DNA of 6,783 bases from Syntrophaceae bacterium (lineage in GTDB: Bacteria > Desulfobacterota > Syntrophia > Syntrophales > UBA2185), in contig DNUI01000190.1 of NCBI GenBank assembly GCA_003508565.1, forward strand, positions 1-6,783, read 5' to 3'. Below, piece by piece: positions 1 through 4,696 of this stretch; the first letter of the stretch is position 1; each line of letters opens with the position of its first letter. The translations under genes and the position numbers were made by a program. The notes under the pieces were generated by a model that saw only the letters and a list, made by a program, of their open reading frames with translations, had not been told where the DNA came from and did no database searches.

Positions 1-63
1 GTGTGTGAAAGGGGTAAATTAAGGGCGCTATGTTCGTAATAAACTAACTCAAAGGGAAAATTT

Positions 64-888
64 ATGAGCTATTTAATGATTGATCGGGAGAAATGCAAAC
101 GCGATGGCATATGTGCGGAAACATGTCCAATGGGACTTATTGAACAGGAGAATGATGCATCTTTCCCTATCCCGGAAGATGATGCAGAAAATCTGTGCGT
201 GGAATGTGGCCATTGTGTGGCCGTATGCCCCCATGGTGCATTGTCGTTAAAGCCCATAACTCCAGAGCAATGCCCACCGGTGCGCAGGGAATGGCTGCTG
301 TCTCCTGAACAGGCTGAACACTTTCTGCGTTCCAGAAGGTCCATACGGGCATATAAAGACAAACCGGTAGATAAGGAACTCATTACGAGATTAATCGAAA
401 TTGCTCGCTGCGCGCCGTCCGGCCACAACAGCCAGCCGGTGCAATGGTGTGTCATTCATGAAAGCACGGAAGTGCAAAAACTGGCGGGCATTGTCATTGA
501 CTGGATGCGTTTTATGGTAACTCATCAGCCTGACTTCGCGAATTTTCTGCATATGCATCGGGTAGTGGCCAGATGGGAAAAAGGCAAAGATGCGGTATGC
601 CGGAACGCGCCCCATGTAATTGTTGCTCATGCATCCAAGGAAAACCGCATGGTTCCGGCCGCCTCCACCATTGCCCTCGCGTATCTGGAACTGGCTGCGC
701 CTTCATTCGGTCTTGGGGCCTGCTGGGCAGGGTACTTTAACGCCGCCGCTACGTTCTGGCCCCCCATGCACAAGGCATTGACGTTGCCGGAAAACCATGC
801 GAGCTTCGGCGCCATGATGATCGGATATCCAAAGCATAAGTATCACCGGCTTCCCCTCAGAAAAGAGCCTCAAATTATATGGCGATGA
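64..888 (+). CDS. Ferredoxin-nitroreductase fusion (4Fe-4S / FMN oxidoreductase)
   Basis: A 274-residue cytoplasmic protein with two parts. Residues 1-60 are a bacterial-type ferredoxin domain. One cluster motif is C45-xx-C48-xx-C51-xxx-C55-P. The other is C11-xx-D14-xx-C17-xxx-C21-P, with Asp where the second Cys usually sits. Residues 85-274 are a nitroreductase fold: RRSIRAY near 91-97 fits the FMN-phosphate site, APSGHNSQP near 117-125 the second flavin-contacting loop, and the end IGYPKHKYHRLP is typical of this subgroup. By family knowledge such proteins pass electrons from Fe-S clusters to FMN and reduce nitroaromatics, quinones or unknown substrates; the physiological substrate cannot be read here. 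The ATG is preceded by AAAGGG, 7-9 bases upstream. The length is normal for the fusion family and no truncation is seen. It stands alone, with the next gene on the opposite strand. Confidence 0.95.
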   Translation: MSYLMIDREKCKRDGICAETCPMGLIEQENDASFPIPEDDAENLCVECGHCVAVCPHGALSLKPITPEQCPPVRREWLLSPEQAEHFLRSRRSIRAYKDKPVDKELITRLIEIARCAPSGHNSQPVQWCVIHESTEVQKLAGIVIDWMRFMVTHQPDFANFLHMHRVVARWEKGKDAVCRNAPHVIVAHASKENRMVPAASTIALAYLELAAPSFGLGACWAGYFNAAATFWPPMHKALTLPENHASFGAMMIGYPKHKYHRLPLRKEPQIIWR

Positions 889-1062
889 TCATATTCCCCA
901 ATACGTCCTTTTCACATCTTCATTATGGAGGAGGCTGTCAGCAGACTCTTATAGAAAACTCTGCTTTTAGAGTCATTTCAGTGTTGCATATACAGCTGCT
1001 TAGTGGCAGTTGTAAGAATTGAGGTTTAAGGACCGAAAGATGCCCGGTCAGGCGTATTCCAT

Positions 1063-1356
1063 CTATTTGCTTTCAGTGACAGAATATCCTCGTGCTTCAA
1101 GATCACTCAAAACTTCACCAGGAGAAAATGTCCAAAACTCTATAACCTTTTTTATTGTGTCATCTTCGTGGACAAACACAAATCTTTTATTGATCAATCC
1201 CTTTTTGAACAATATCGATTTAATGTCTTCTCTTCTAAATCGAACCTCCCGAATACCGATGCTTATCGTGATTCCATCAGCCCGGATCGTCAATTTTCCG
1301 AAAGGCCAAGAAGAGGTTATCATGCCGATTTTTCCCCCGCCAGTGTGCTCGCCCAT
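1063..1356 (-). CDS. Conserved-looking 97-aa protein of unknown function
   Basis: I do not recognise the family. The protein has no signal peptide or membrane segment. A Gly-rich start (residues 6-8 are GGG) leads into a stretch that looks beta-rich (PFGKLTIRADGITISIG, about 18-34), then RFRREDIKSI (39-48), alternating hydrophobic strands (RFVFV, 58-62) and a final amphipathic helix (PGEVLSDLEARGY, 79-91). This strand-rich plan ending in one helix recalls small PH-like domains, but that is only inference from the pattern. The ATG at 1356 has GAGGATAGG just upstream on the minus strand, a good ribosome binding site, which supports this start and argues the gene is real. It has no partner on the same strand nearby: the next minus-strand gene upstream starts at 1791. 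A 5-bp hairpin lies just past the stop (arms 1031-1035 and 1045-1049), but it has no U-tract. Confidence 0.75.
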   Translation of the reverse strand: MGEHTGGGKIGMITSSWPFGKLTIRADGITISIGIREVRFRREDIKSILFKKGLINKRFVFVHEDDTIKKVIEFWTFSPGEVLSDLEARGYSVTESK

Positions 1357-1554
1357 GTTTTCCTATCCTCGCTTGTCTCGTGTGTTTTCTTTGCCTTAGC
1401 CCGCATAACAATTAATTAACGAACTTCGCTTTTCCCGGTATTTTGAGCATCAGATGAATACAACTTCTTTTTCCCTGAAGGTCAGTGTGAAATGATTGAT
1501 CCACATGGCCTGAAATCAGAGGCGGCTTTAAATCACATGCTGGATGGATTTGTT

Positions 1555-1791
1555 CTAATATTTATATATCTTACTTATCCCTATGAACAGCAGGACTATA
1601 CCGATGGTGGTGAATGCCAGGTTTATCCATTTGATCCAATTCGGAGCAACGGGGGCTTCCTTACGTAAAACTCCCCATGTCCAGAGACTACCAAAGGCCA
1701 TGACGATAGCAAGAATCATATGCGTGGGGTGTCCGGTCATGTAAAATAGGAACGCCGCGCCAGCACTTATCAGTACAGAAAGAAATCCCAT
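1555..1791 (-). CDS. Small integral membrane protein, 78 aa, unknown function
   Basis: The reading frame is open to 1851, but the ATG at 1791 is the better start. It is preceded on the minus strand by AAAGGAAAAAGACT, a clear ribosome binding site about 8 bases away, and the first 20 residues of the longer version are hydrophilic and unlike a membrane protein. From MGFLSV there are three hydrophobic stretches, roughly residues 2-19, 24-42 and 54-73, joined by a short His-containing loop (GHPTH) and a charged loop (RKEAPVAPNW). It ends in KIYKY. This suggests a three-pass inner-membrane protein. No catalytic motif is visible and I cannot assign a function. It lies 91 bases downstream of the cupin stop on the same strand with no clear terminator between, so read-through from the cupin promoter is possible, although base composition differs sharply between the two. 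Confidence 0.75.
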   Translation of the reverse strand: MGFLSVLISAGAAFLFYMTGHPTHMILAIVMAFGSLWTWGVLRKEAPVAPNWIKWINLAFTTIGIVLLFIGISKIYKY

Positions 1792-1882
1792 AGTCTTTTT
1801 CCTTTTCTTGTTCCAATAATGACAAAGTCCAAATTCAGATGGAGATTGCAATAGACCGCGGCACCAGCGTAGATGGCCCGCC

Positions 1883-2242
1883 CTATCGGGCTGAGTCGCC
1901 CCTCAGGTAGGCGTCCTTGCCCGCGAGCCAGTCCTCCCGCGGCGGCGTGAAAATGTCGTAGGCCACCAGGGCTTCCATGGCTTCCGCCGTGTGCACAGCA
2001 TTGCCCGGGATGAAGATCATCTCGCAGGGGCCCACTTCGACGGTCCGGCCCTCGAGGCGGAAACGCCACTTCCCGCTGAACACCCACGTGGTCTGTTCGT
2101 TCTCGTGGACATGTGGCGGCACCACATATCCCTTGTCGACTTCCGTGAGGGCGATCATCAGCTTGCCGTCCCACGCGAGCTTGCGCCGGAAGTGCTTGTT
2201 GACGTGCTCGTAAGGAATGTCATCCCAGCGGATGTGCTTCAT
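1883..2242 (-). CDS. Cupin-domain protein, KdgF-like
   Basis: A single-domain 119-residue cupin. Motif 1 is G38-x5-H44-V-H46-ENE-Q50, with G57 closing the turn; motif 2 is G71-x7-P79-G80-x3-H84. H44, H46, Q50 and H84 form a full divalent-metal site of the kind seen in KdgF and relatives. The tail DIFTPPREDWLAGKDAYLRG is characteristic of that subgroup. KdgF itself linearises unsaturated sugar acids from pectin or alginate; many relatives have unknown substrates and no sugar-degradation genes are visible here, so the reaction is not assigned. The ATG at 2242 has CGGAG 8 bases upstream on the minus strand. The coding DNA is much richer in GC than its surroundings (two 60-base rows counted at 67-68%, against 40% for the 1561 row), which suggests horizontal acquisition. 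A strong promoter lies upstream. Confidence 0.93.
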   Translation of the reverse strand: MKHIRWDDIPYEHVNKHFRRKLAWDGKLMIALTEVDKGYVVPPHVHENEQTTWVFSGKWRFRLEGRTVEVGPCEMIFIPGNAVHTAEAMEALVAYDIFTPPREDWLAGKDAYLRGDSAR

Positions 2243-2301
2243 GTGCGTCGCTCCGTGTCGATTCGATTATTATTGATAAGAAATGTCGTTTTCGTGGGGG
2301 T

Positions 2302-2330
2302 AGTATACGGAGAACATTCTTATACGTCAA
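2302..2330 (-). promoter_or_regulatory. Sigma-70-type promoter for the cupin gene
   Basis: Read on the minus strand, TTGACG (2325-2330) and TATACT (2302-2307) are separated by exactly 17 bases: five of six matches to each consensus at ideal spacing. Transcription would begin near 2295, leaving a leader of about 50 bases before the cupin ATG at 2242. The spacer contains a small dyad, AGAA-CA-TTCT (2311-2320), placed where a repressor would block polymerase; that role is inference. Confidence 0.75.
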
Positions 2331-2343
2331 TGGAATATGGAAT

Positions 2344-2377
2344 AATGACCACAAAATATGGGGTATCGGTGATCATT
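2344..2377 (-). promoter_or_regulatory. Imperfect dyad upstream of the cupin promoter
   Basis: AATGACCAC (2344-2352) and GTGATCATT (2369-2377) are inverted repeats matching at 8 of 9 positions. The centre is near 2360, about 65 bases before the expected cupin start site, a spacing common for class I activator sites. No known regulator motif is recognised, so this is a weak candidate operator. Confidence 0.25.
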
Positions 2378-2730
2378 ACCAAGAGAAATCATGCACAATT
2401 TTATCACTGCCGTTTATTAATTAAAAAAGTACGGGAAAGTCGGACGCACGTTTTTTGAAACAGAGAAATCGGGATAGAATGGCCGGGGTTGGCATGAGAA
2501 TATCTTCCTTTTTTAATGGCCTAATGGTGAGGAATTTGGCGGGGAGCAAACAGATAGTAAGGAAAATGGACATTCGATGAAGCTAATATCCACATTGTTC
2601 CCCGACATTTTGGGAAGATGGGCTGATCGACCTCATAGATTTTTTGAATCATTCTGGCCCAGCTTATCCGGCATGCCCGCCGGGAACTGGTCTGATTCAC
2701 TGATGTACGGGACGGCGGCGTCTATAGCCC
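2378..2730. other. Intergenic stretch with no convincing gene
   Basis: AT-rich DNA with no RNA gene recognised. It holds one 61-codon plus-strand frame (2577-2762), but its ATG lacks a properly spaced ribosome binding site (AAGGA is 13 bases away), the product has no recognisable domain, and a good promoter for the next gene lies inside its 3' end. I treat it as non-coding. Confidence 0.5.
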
Positions 2731-2758
2731 TTGATTTTCGGATAGAGATGATTATATT
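2731..2758 (+). promoter_or_regulatory. Sigma-70-type promoter for the small membrane protein at 2800
   Basis: TTGATT (2731-2736) and TATATT (2753-2758) are 16 bases apart. A start near 2765 would leave a leader of about 35 bases before the ATG at 2800, which has its own AAGGA. Promoter, ribosome binding site and frame agree, supporting a real gene downstream. Confidence 0.5.
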
Positions 2759-2799
2759 TTAATGATGGAAGACTTAAAATATAAGTAAGGAATAGTGTC

Positions 2800-2967
2800 A
2801 TGAATAAACTGCTGTTAATAATTGTGGTGATGGTTGTCTGGTTTTTGCTTCAGGCAGTTATTTTGCCGAAGTTTGGTGTGAAGACCTGACTGGTTCAGAC
2901 CCGCCAGGGTGCGGGTGAAAAAATTAAAGCGGCCGAAGAGAAACCATCTGCACCGGAGATCAAGTAA
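2800..2967 (+). CDS. Small membrane protein with an in-frame TGA (candidate selenoprotein or nonsense-mutated gene)
   Basis: This frame begins with ATG preceded by AAGGAATAGTGTC, a well-placed ribosome binding site, and a promoter at 2731-2758. Codons 1-29 give one strong membrane segment (about residues 3-23) followed by ILPKFGVKT. Codon 30 is TGA (2887-2889). The same frame then stays open for 25 more codons, giving LVQTRQGAGEKIKAAEEK and a short Pro/Glu/Lys tail, and ends in TAA. The tail looks like a normal hydrophilic cytoplasmic end for such a protein. Directly after the TGA lies a hairpin (2894-2919) in about the place of a bacterial SECIS element. Three readings remain: a Sec codon, a nonsense mutation of a Cys, Trp or Arg codon, or a 29-residue peptide that really stops here with a chance open tail. 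I cannot name the family. The gene start is more secure than the reading of codon 30. Confidence 0.5.
2894..2919 (+). promoter_or_regulatory. SECIS-like hairpin just after the in-frame TGA
   Basis: ACCCGC (2899-2904) pairs perfectly with GCGGGT (2911-2916) across the loop CAGGGT. After a two-base bulge (AG), TTC (2894-2896) pairs with GAA (2917-2919). The loop starts 15 bases after the TGA, just short of the 16-37 base distance known for bacterial SECIS elements. The loop G residues are at positions 3-5 rather than the usual first two, so the match to the known rule is imperfect. The structure is seen directly; its function is inference. Confidence 0.3.
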
Positions 2968-2971
2968 ACTA

Positions 2972-2990
2972 CCACCTACTTTTTCGGTGG
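2972..2990 (+). terminator. Weak possible terminator after the small membrane protein
   Basis: CCACC (2972-2976) pairs with GGTGG (2986-2990) around a 9-base loop, followed by CTTTATA. It sits five bases past the TAA at 2965-2967. The stem is short and the U-run interrupted, so termination may instead occur at 3175-3208. Confidence 0.3.
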
Positions 2991-3066
2991 CTTTATACAC
3001 GATTATAGGCATCCCATGAGTATTCAGTGTCTCGATAGAAGTGATCATTACACATTGGAAGAATAG

Positions 3067-3092
3067 ATGTTCGTCAAAATCGCCGGATGCTT
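3067..3092 (+). repeat. Copy 1 of a 26-base direct repeat (partner at 6066-6091)
   Basis: This segment and 6066-6091 match at 23 of 26 bases; the three differences are all transitions (C/T, G/A, C/T). Both copies start with ATG preceded by a purine-rich run (GGAAG here), and read MFVKI-A/T-GC. Here the frame continues for 25 codons to a TAG at 3142-3144. Outside the 26 bases the flanks are unrelated. It could be a remnant of a mobile element end or of a duplicated gene start; I do not recognise it. Confidence 0.5.
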
Positions 3093-3174
3093 TTGTTACG
3101 GCTACTTACGGGCACATCCACGGCTCTCTACGGATCAACAGTAGCCAAATAAAACCGGCAATATTCAGTGAACA

Positions 3175-3208
3175 AAAAGCCGCCCCACCAGAAGATGAGG
3201 CGGCTTTT
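3175..3208. terminator. Bidirectional rho-independent terminator
   Basis: AAAAGCCGCC (3175-3184) and GGCGGCTTTT (3199-3208) form a perfect 10-bp stem with a 14-base loop. Read on the minus strand the stem ends in five T and lies 75 bases past the GYD stop, so it very likely ends that transcript. Read on the plus strand it ends in four T and would stop any transcript coming from 2800. Confidence 0.85.
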
Positions 3209-3283
3209 CTGTGGAAATTCTTTTTTATCCACACAGTGAACGGATGTCAAATCAAGTATGCACAATAATCAGTAGCCCTCCTT

Positions 3284-3589
3284 TTAAAGGATTTCAACTT
3301 TAACACCAGCTATTATTTCCCGATATTCGTCTTCTGTGAAGGCCCGAAGGGTCTCGGTACGGATGTCGCCTTTTGCACCAATAGATAGCGCTAGCTTGGC
3401 GGCTATCTTGTCGTTAGGTGCTTCAGCGATGACTATCGCGTCATACTGCCCCCTGACGAGGTACCATTCTTTCAACTCCGCACCCATGGCCTTAAATGCT
3501 TTTTTTGCCGCGTCAAGTCGGGCGGGACTCTCCTTGATTTTCTGCATCCCTTGTTGCGTATAGTTTAAAAGCACAATATAAGTAGTCAT
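3284..3589 (-). CDS. GYD-domain protein
   Basis: A 101-residue protein matching the GYD family (Pfam PF08734) over its whole length. Recognisable family features are the start TTYIVLLNYTQQGMQKIKESPARLDAAKK, taken in pieces: the LLNYTQQG strand, the SPARLDAAKKAF helix, then GAELKEWY, the signature G47-Q-Y-D50 (the motif that names the family), IVIAEAPND, and the end RTETLRAFTEDEY. The fold is a small ferredoxin-like alpha/beta sandwich that probably forms oligomers. No biochemical role is established for the family. The ATG at 3589 follows AAAGGAGATGACAC on the minus strand, an excellent ribosome binding site. A probable promoter is at 3637-3665, with a large dyad overlapping its -35 box, and a strong terminator is downstream, so this is a single-gene unit. 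The full family length is present with no anomaly. Confidence 0.93.
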   Translation of the reverse strand: MTTYIVLLNYTQQGMQKIKESPARLDAAKKAFKAMGAELKEWYLVRGQYDAIVIAEAPNDKIAAKLALSIGAKGDIRTETLRAFTEDEYREIIAGVKVEIL

Positions 3590-3636
3590 GTGTCATCTCC
3601 TTTCTGTTTTTATGAGAATTTGGGGGGTTTATTTTT

Positions 3637-3665
3637 TATAAAGGTATACATATAATGCCCCTCAA
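3637..3665 (-). promoter_or_regulatory. Probable promoter of the GYD gene
   Basis: On the minus strand TTGAGG (3660-3665) and TTTATA (3637-3642) are 17 bases apart. The start would fall near 3630, giving a leader of about 40 bases. The -35 box lies inside the dyad at 3655-3692, so a protein bound there, or DNA extrusion, could control it. The match to consensus is moderate. Confidence 0.4.
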
Positions 3666-3692
3666 GGGGATACATTAACCCCTCGGGGGCAT
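3655..3692. repeat. Large two-tier inverted repeat
   Basis: Outer arms ATGCCCC (3655-3661) and GGGGCAT (3686-3692) enclose inner arms AGGGG (3665-3669) and CCCCT (3679-3683), separated by a small asymmetric internal loop (TCA against CG). The central loop is ATACATTAA. Twelve base pairs in all. It overlaps the -35 box of the GYD promoter and may be an operator, or the first of a chain of related hairpins running to 3851. Confidence 0.6.
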
Positions 3693-3703
3693 CATATTGG
3701 AAT

Positions 3704-3727
3704 CTTCAGGTAATAGCCCTCCTGAAG
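3704..3727. repeat. Hairpin 2 of the dyad cluster
   Basis: CTTCAGG (3704-3710) and CCTGAAG (3721-3727) form a perfect 7-bp stem around a 10-base loop. No U-run follows on either strand, so it is not a usual terminator. It shares the short pattern AATAGCCCTCC..GGATAT with the neighbouring repeats. Confidence 0.5.
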
Positions 3728-3736
3728 GATATATAT

Positions 3737-3851
3737 CAGTATCTTCTGGGAATTCCGTTTCATAATATGCTCCTGTAGGACAATATTATGACGATACTGT
3801 ACTTGTGTGTGAAGACATGACTGAAGATGAGATAGTAGGGAACGGAATCCC
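3737..3851. repeat. Nested dyads 3: competing long-range stems
   Basis: CAGTATC (3737-3743) pairs with GATACTG (3793-3799). Inside, CATAATAT (3761-3768) pairs with ATATTATG (3783-3790), which encloses TCCT-GT-AGGA (3771-3780). A competing partner exists: GGGA (3748-3751) and TTCCGTT (3753-3759) match TCCC (3848-3851) and AACGGAA (3841-3847), an 11-bp stem with one bulge. The arms suggest a structured RNA, a DNA site, or a degenerate repeat element. No known RNA family is recognised. Confidence 0.45.
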
Positions 3852-3896
3852 TCTATAAGAAATGAGCTGCCATCAATCGATTTGTAGCTATGGGTA

Positions 3897-3927
3897 TGTT
3901 GAAAAAATCACTGATGATTTTTTAACA
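3897..3927. repeat. AT-rich hairpin
   Basis: AAAAAATCA (3902-3910) and TGATTTTTT (3915-3923) form a perfect 9-bp stem around the tetraloop CTGA, extended by TGTT (3897-3900) and AACA (3924-3927) past one bulged G. The stem is too poor in GC to be a confident terminator, although it has U-runs in both directions. Confidence 0.4.
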
Positions 3928-4048
3928 CAGTATTTTTTCGGGATCAATATTAGAAAAATATAAGTAATATATAAGGCAATATCTTATGAAAACATATGTA
4001 GAGCAATAGATAGGACTACTTTTATTTATTCCAAACTATTGATGATTA
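3928..4048. other. AT-rich intergenic DNA without a recognised gene
   Basis: Very AT-rich sequence between the dyad cluster and the degenerate frame at 4049-4198. I see no RNA gene, no promoter worth naming and no frame with a ribosome binding site. Confidence 0.4.
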
Positions 4049-4198
4049 TTAATTGAAACGTCGCATTAAACGATAAATATCGAGACTAACGAGTGCAGCT
4101 TGCGATATTGTAGCCCATGGTTGAATGAGGATAAAATCTATATACGGTCCCCATGCAAGATAGAACCAAGGCGTCTTCAACTGGCTGCACTCAGCAAT
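4049..4198 (-). pseudogene. Possible gene remnant continuing in frame past the TAA of the 101-aa gene
   Basis: Reading on through the TAA at 4199-4201 in the same frame gives 49 open codons ending in TAA (4049-4051). The translation includes LKTPWFYLAWGPYIDFILIQ and QAALVSLDIYRLMRRF: a tryptophan- and aromatic-rich hydrophobic stretch with a basic end, more protein-like than chance AT-rich DNA. It has no ATG except near its end and no ribosome binding site, so it is not an independent gene as it stands. It may be the tail of a decayed membrane protein gene, or chance. Confidence 0.25.
4091..4192. repeat. 9-bp inverted repeat bracketing about 84 bases
   Basis: GAGTGCAGC (4091-4099) and GCTGCACTC (4184-4192) are perfect inverted repeats. 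A second, inner pair, GTTGAA (4120-4125) and TTCAAC (4176-4181), is in register with them. The arrangement could close a folded RNA or mark the ends of a very small mobile element; no target duplication is obvious. Confidence 0.35.
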
Positions 4199-4504
4199 TT
4201 ATTCTATGTGTGATTTTGCTGTTTTAATCGCCAATTCTTTATCCTTTGTGAACATCCACCACTGTGGCTTCGTCGTGTGAGGACCATTCTCTTTGTCGCG
4301 GCCTCTGCAATAATACCAGTATCCGAATCGCTCGACGGTAGAAAAAGGGTGGATGCCGGTGCAGAGAATACTGCATGTTCTAATCTCCTTAAAAAAGATG
4401 GTTTCTTCGGGATCTTCTTCATTAGCTAAGTCATCAGGCAGGACAATATGAGAAACATCTTTGCCTTCGGATTCTCTGTTATCCAACCACTCTGAAATAG
4501 TCAT
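4199..4504 (-). CDS. Unrecognised 101-aa protein, Trp/Tyr-rich C-terminal half
   Basis: I do not recognise this protein. The N-terminal third is acidic and helical (SEWLDNRESEGK, then DDLANEEDPEE, about 4-34). The middle has C44, C48 and later C66, which are too few and too spaced for a standard zinc finger. The C-terminal half is strongly aromatic (FGYWYYCRG near 60-68, QWWMF near 81-85) and ends in a basic helix KDKELAIKTAKSH. There is no signal peptide or membrane span. The ATG at 4504 follows AAAGGAGAAAAGGAACC on the minus strand, a very good ribosome binding site, which argues it is a real gene. It is separated from the upstream HD-GYP stop by 192 bases that include a REP-like sequence, so it is probably its own unit. 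Reading frame continues past its TAA (see 4049-4198). Confidence 0.7.
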   Translation of the reverse strand: MTISEWLDNRESEGKDVSHIVLPDDLANEEDPEETIFFKEIRTCSILCTGIHPFSTVERFGYWYYCRGRDKENGPHTTKPQWWMFTKDKELAIKTAKSHIE

Positions 4505-4653
4505 GGTTCCTTTTCTCCTTTCAAAAAACTAATGGCATCTTTTGATACATGAACCTCTCCCGGTTTAATGGATGGCCGTGAACATTTGAGCGGTTAGGGT
4601 CAACCAGAATAACCATTACTGCCAGGAATCTTAAATATTTATTGACTTTGCTG

Positions 4654-4676
4654 TAAGTAAGCTGTCCCCGGAATTC
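4654..4676. repeat. REP-like / transposon-end-like sequence
   Basis: On the minus strand GAATTCCGGGGACAGC leads into TTACTTA. From memory, a GGAATTCCGGGGACA...ACTTA string is scattered in many proteobacterial genomes beside REP-associated tyrosine transposase genes. Only one copy is in this window and no transposase is present, so this would be a solitary remnant. The identification is recall, not a search. Confidence 0.3.
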
Positions 4677-4696
4677 TGCGCACTACAATCATTCCT

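Noticed and set aside
944..974. Competing short stems after the nitroreductase gene (GACTCT or ACTCT with AGAGTC)
   Set aside because: Five to six pairs only and no U-run; not strong enough to call a terminator or attenuator.
1492..1668. Plus-strand frame starting MIDPHGLKSEAALNH, faintly like the DxHG start of Smr domains
   Set aside because: Most of it is antisense to the better supported membrane protein gene, and the similarity covers only a few residues.
1991..2458. 155-codon plus-strand frame
   Set aside because: It is the shadow of the GC-rich cupin gene, whose metal-binding motifs are unmistakable.
2577..2762. 61-codon plus-strand frame MKLISTLF...
   Set aside because: The ribosome binding site is too far, no domain is recognised, and a better promoter for the next gene lies within its end.
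3041..3268. 75-codon plus-strand frame
   Set aside because: It runs straight through the strong terminator at 3175-3208 and has no recognisable content.
3590..4198. CRISPR array or retron-like locus, considered because of the repeated dyads
   Set aside because: Units are diverged, spacers are not of constant length, and no cas or reverse transcriptase gene is present.
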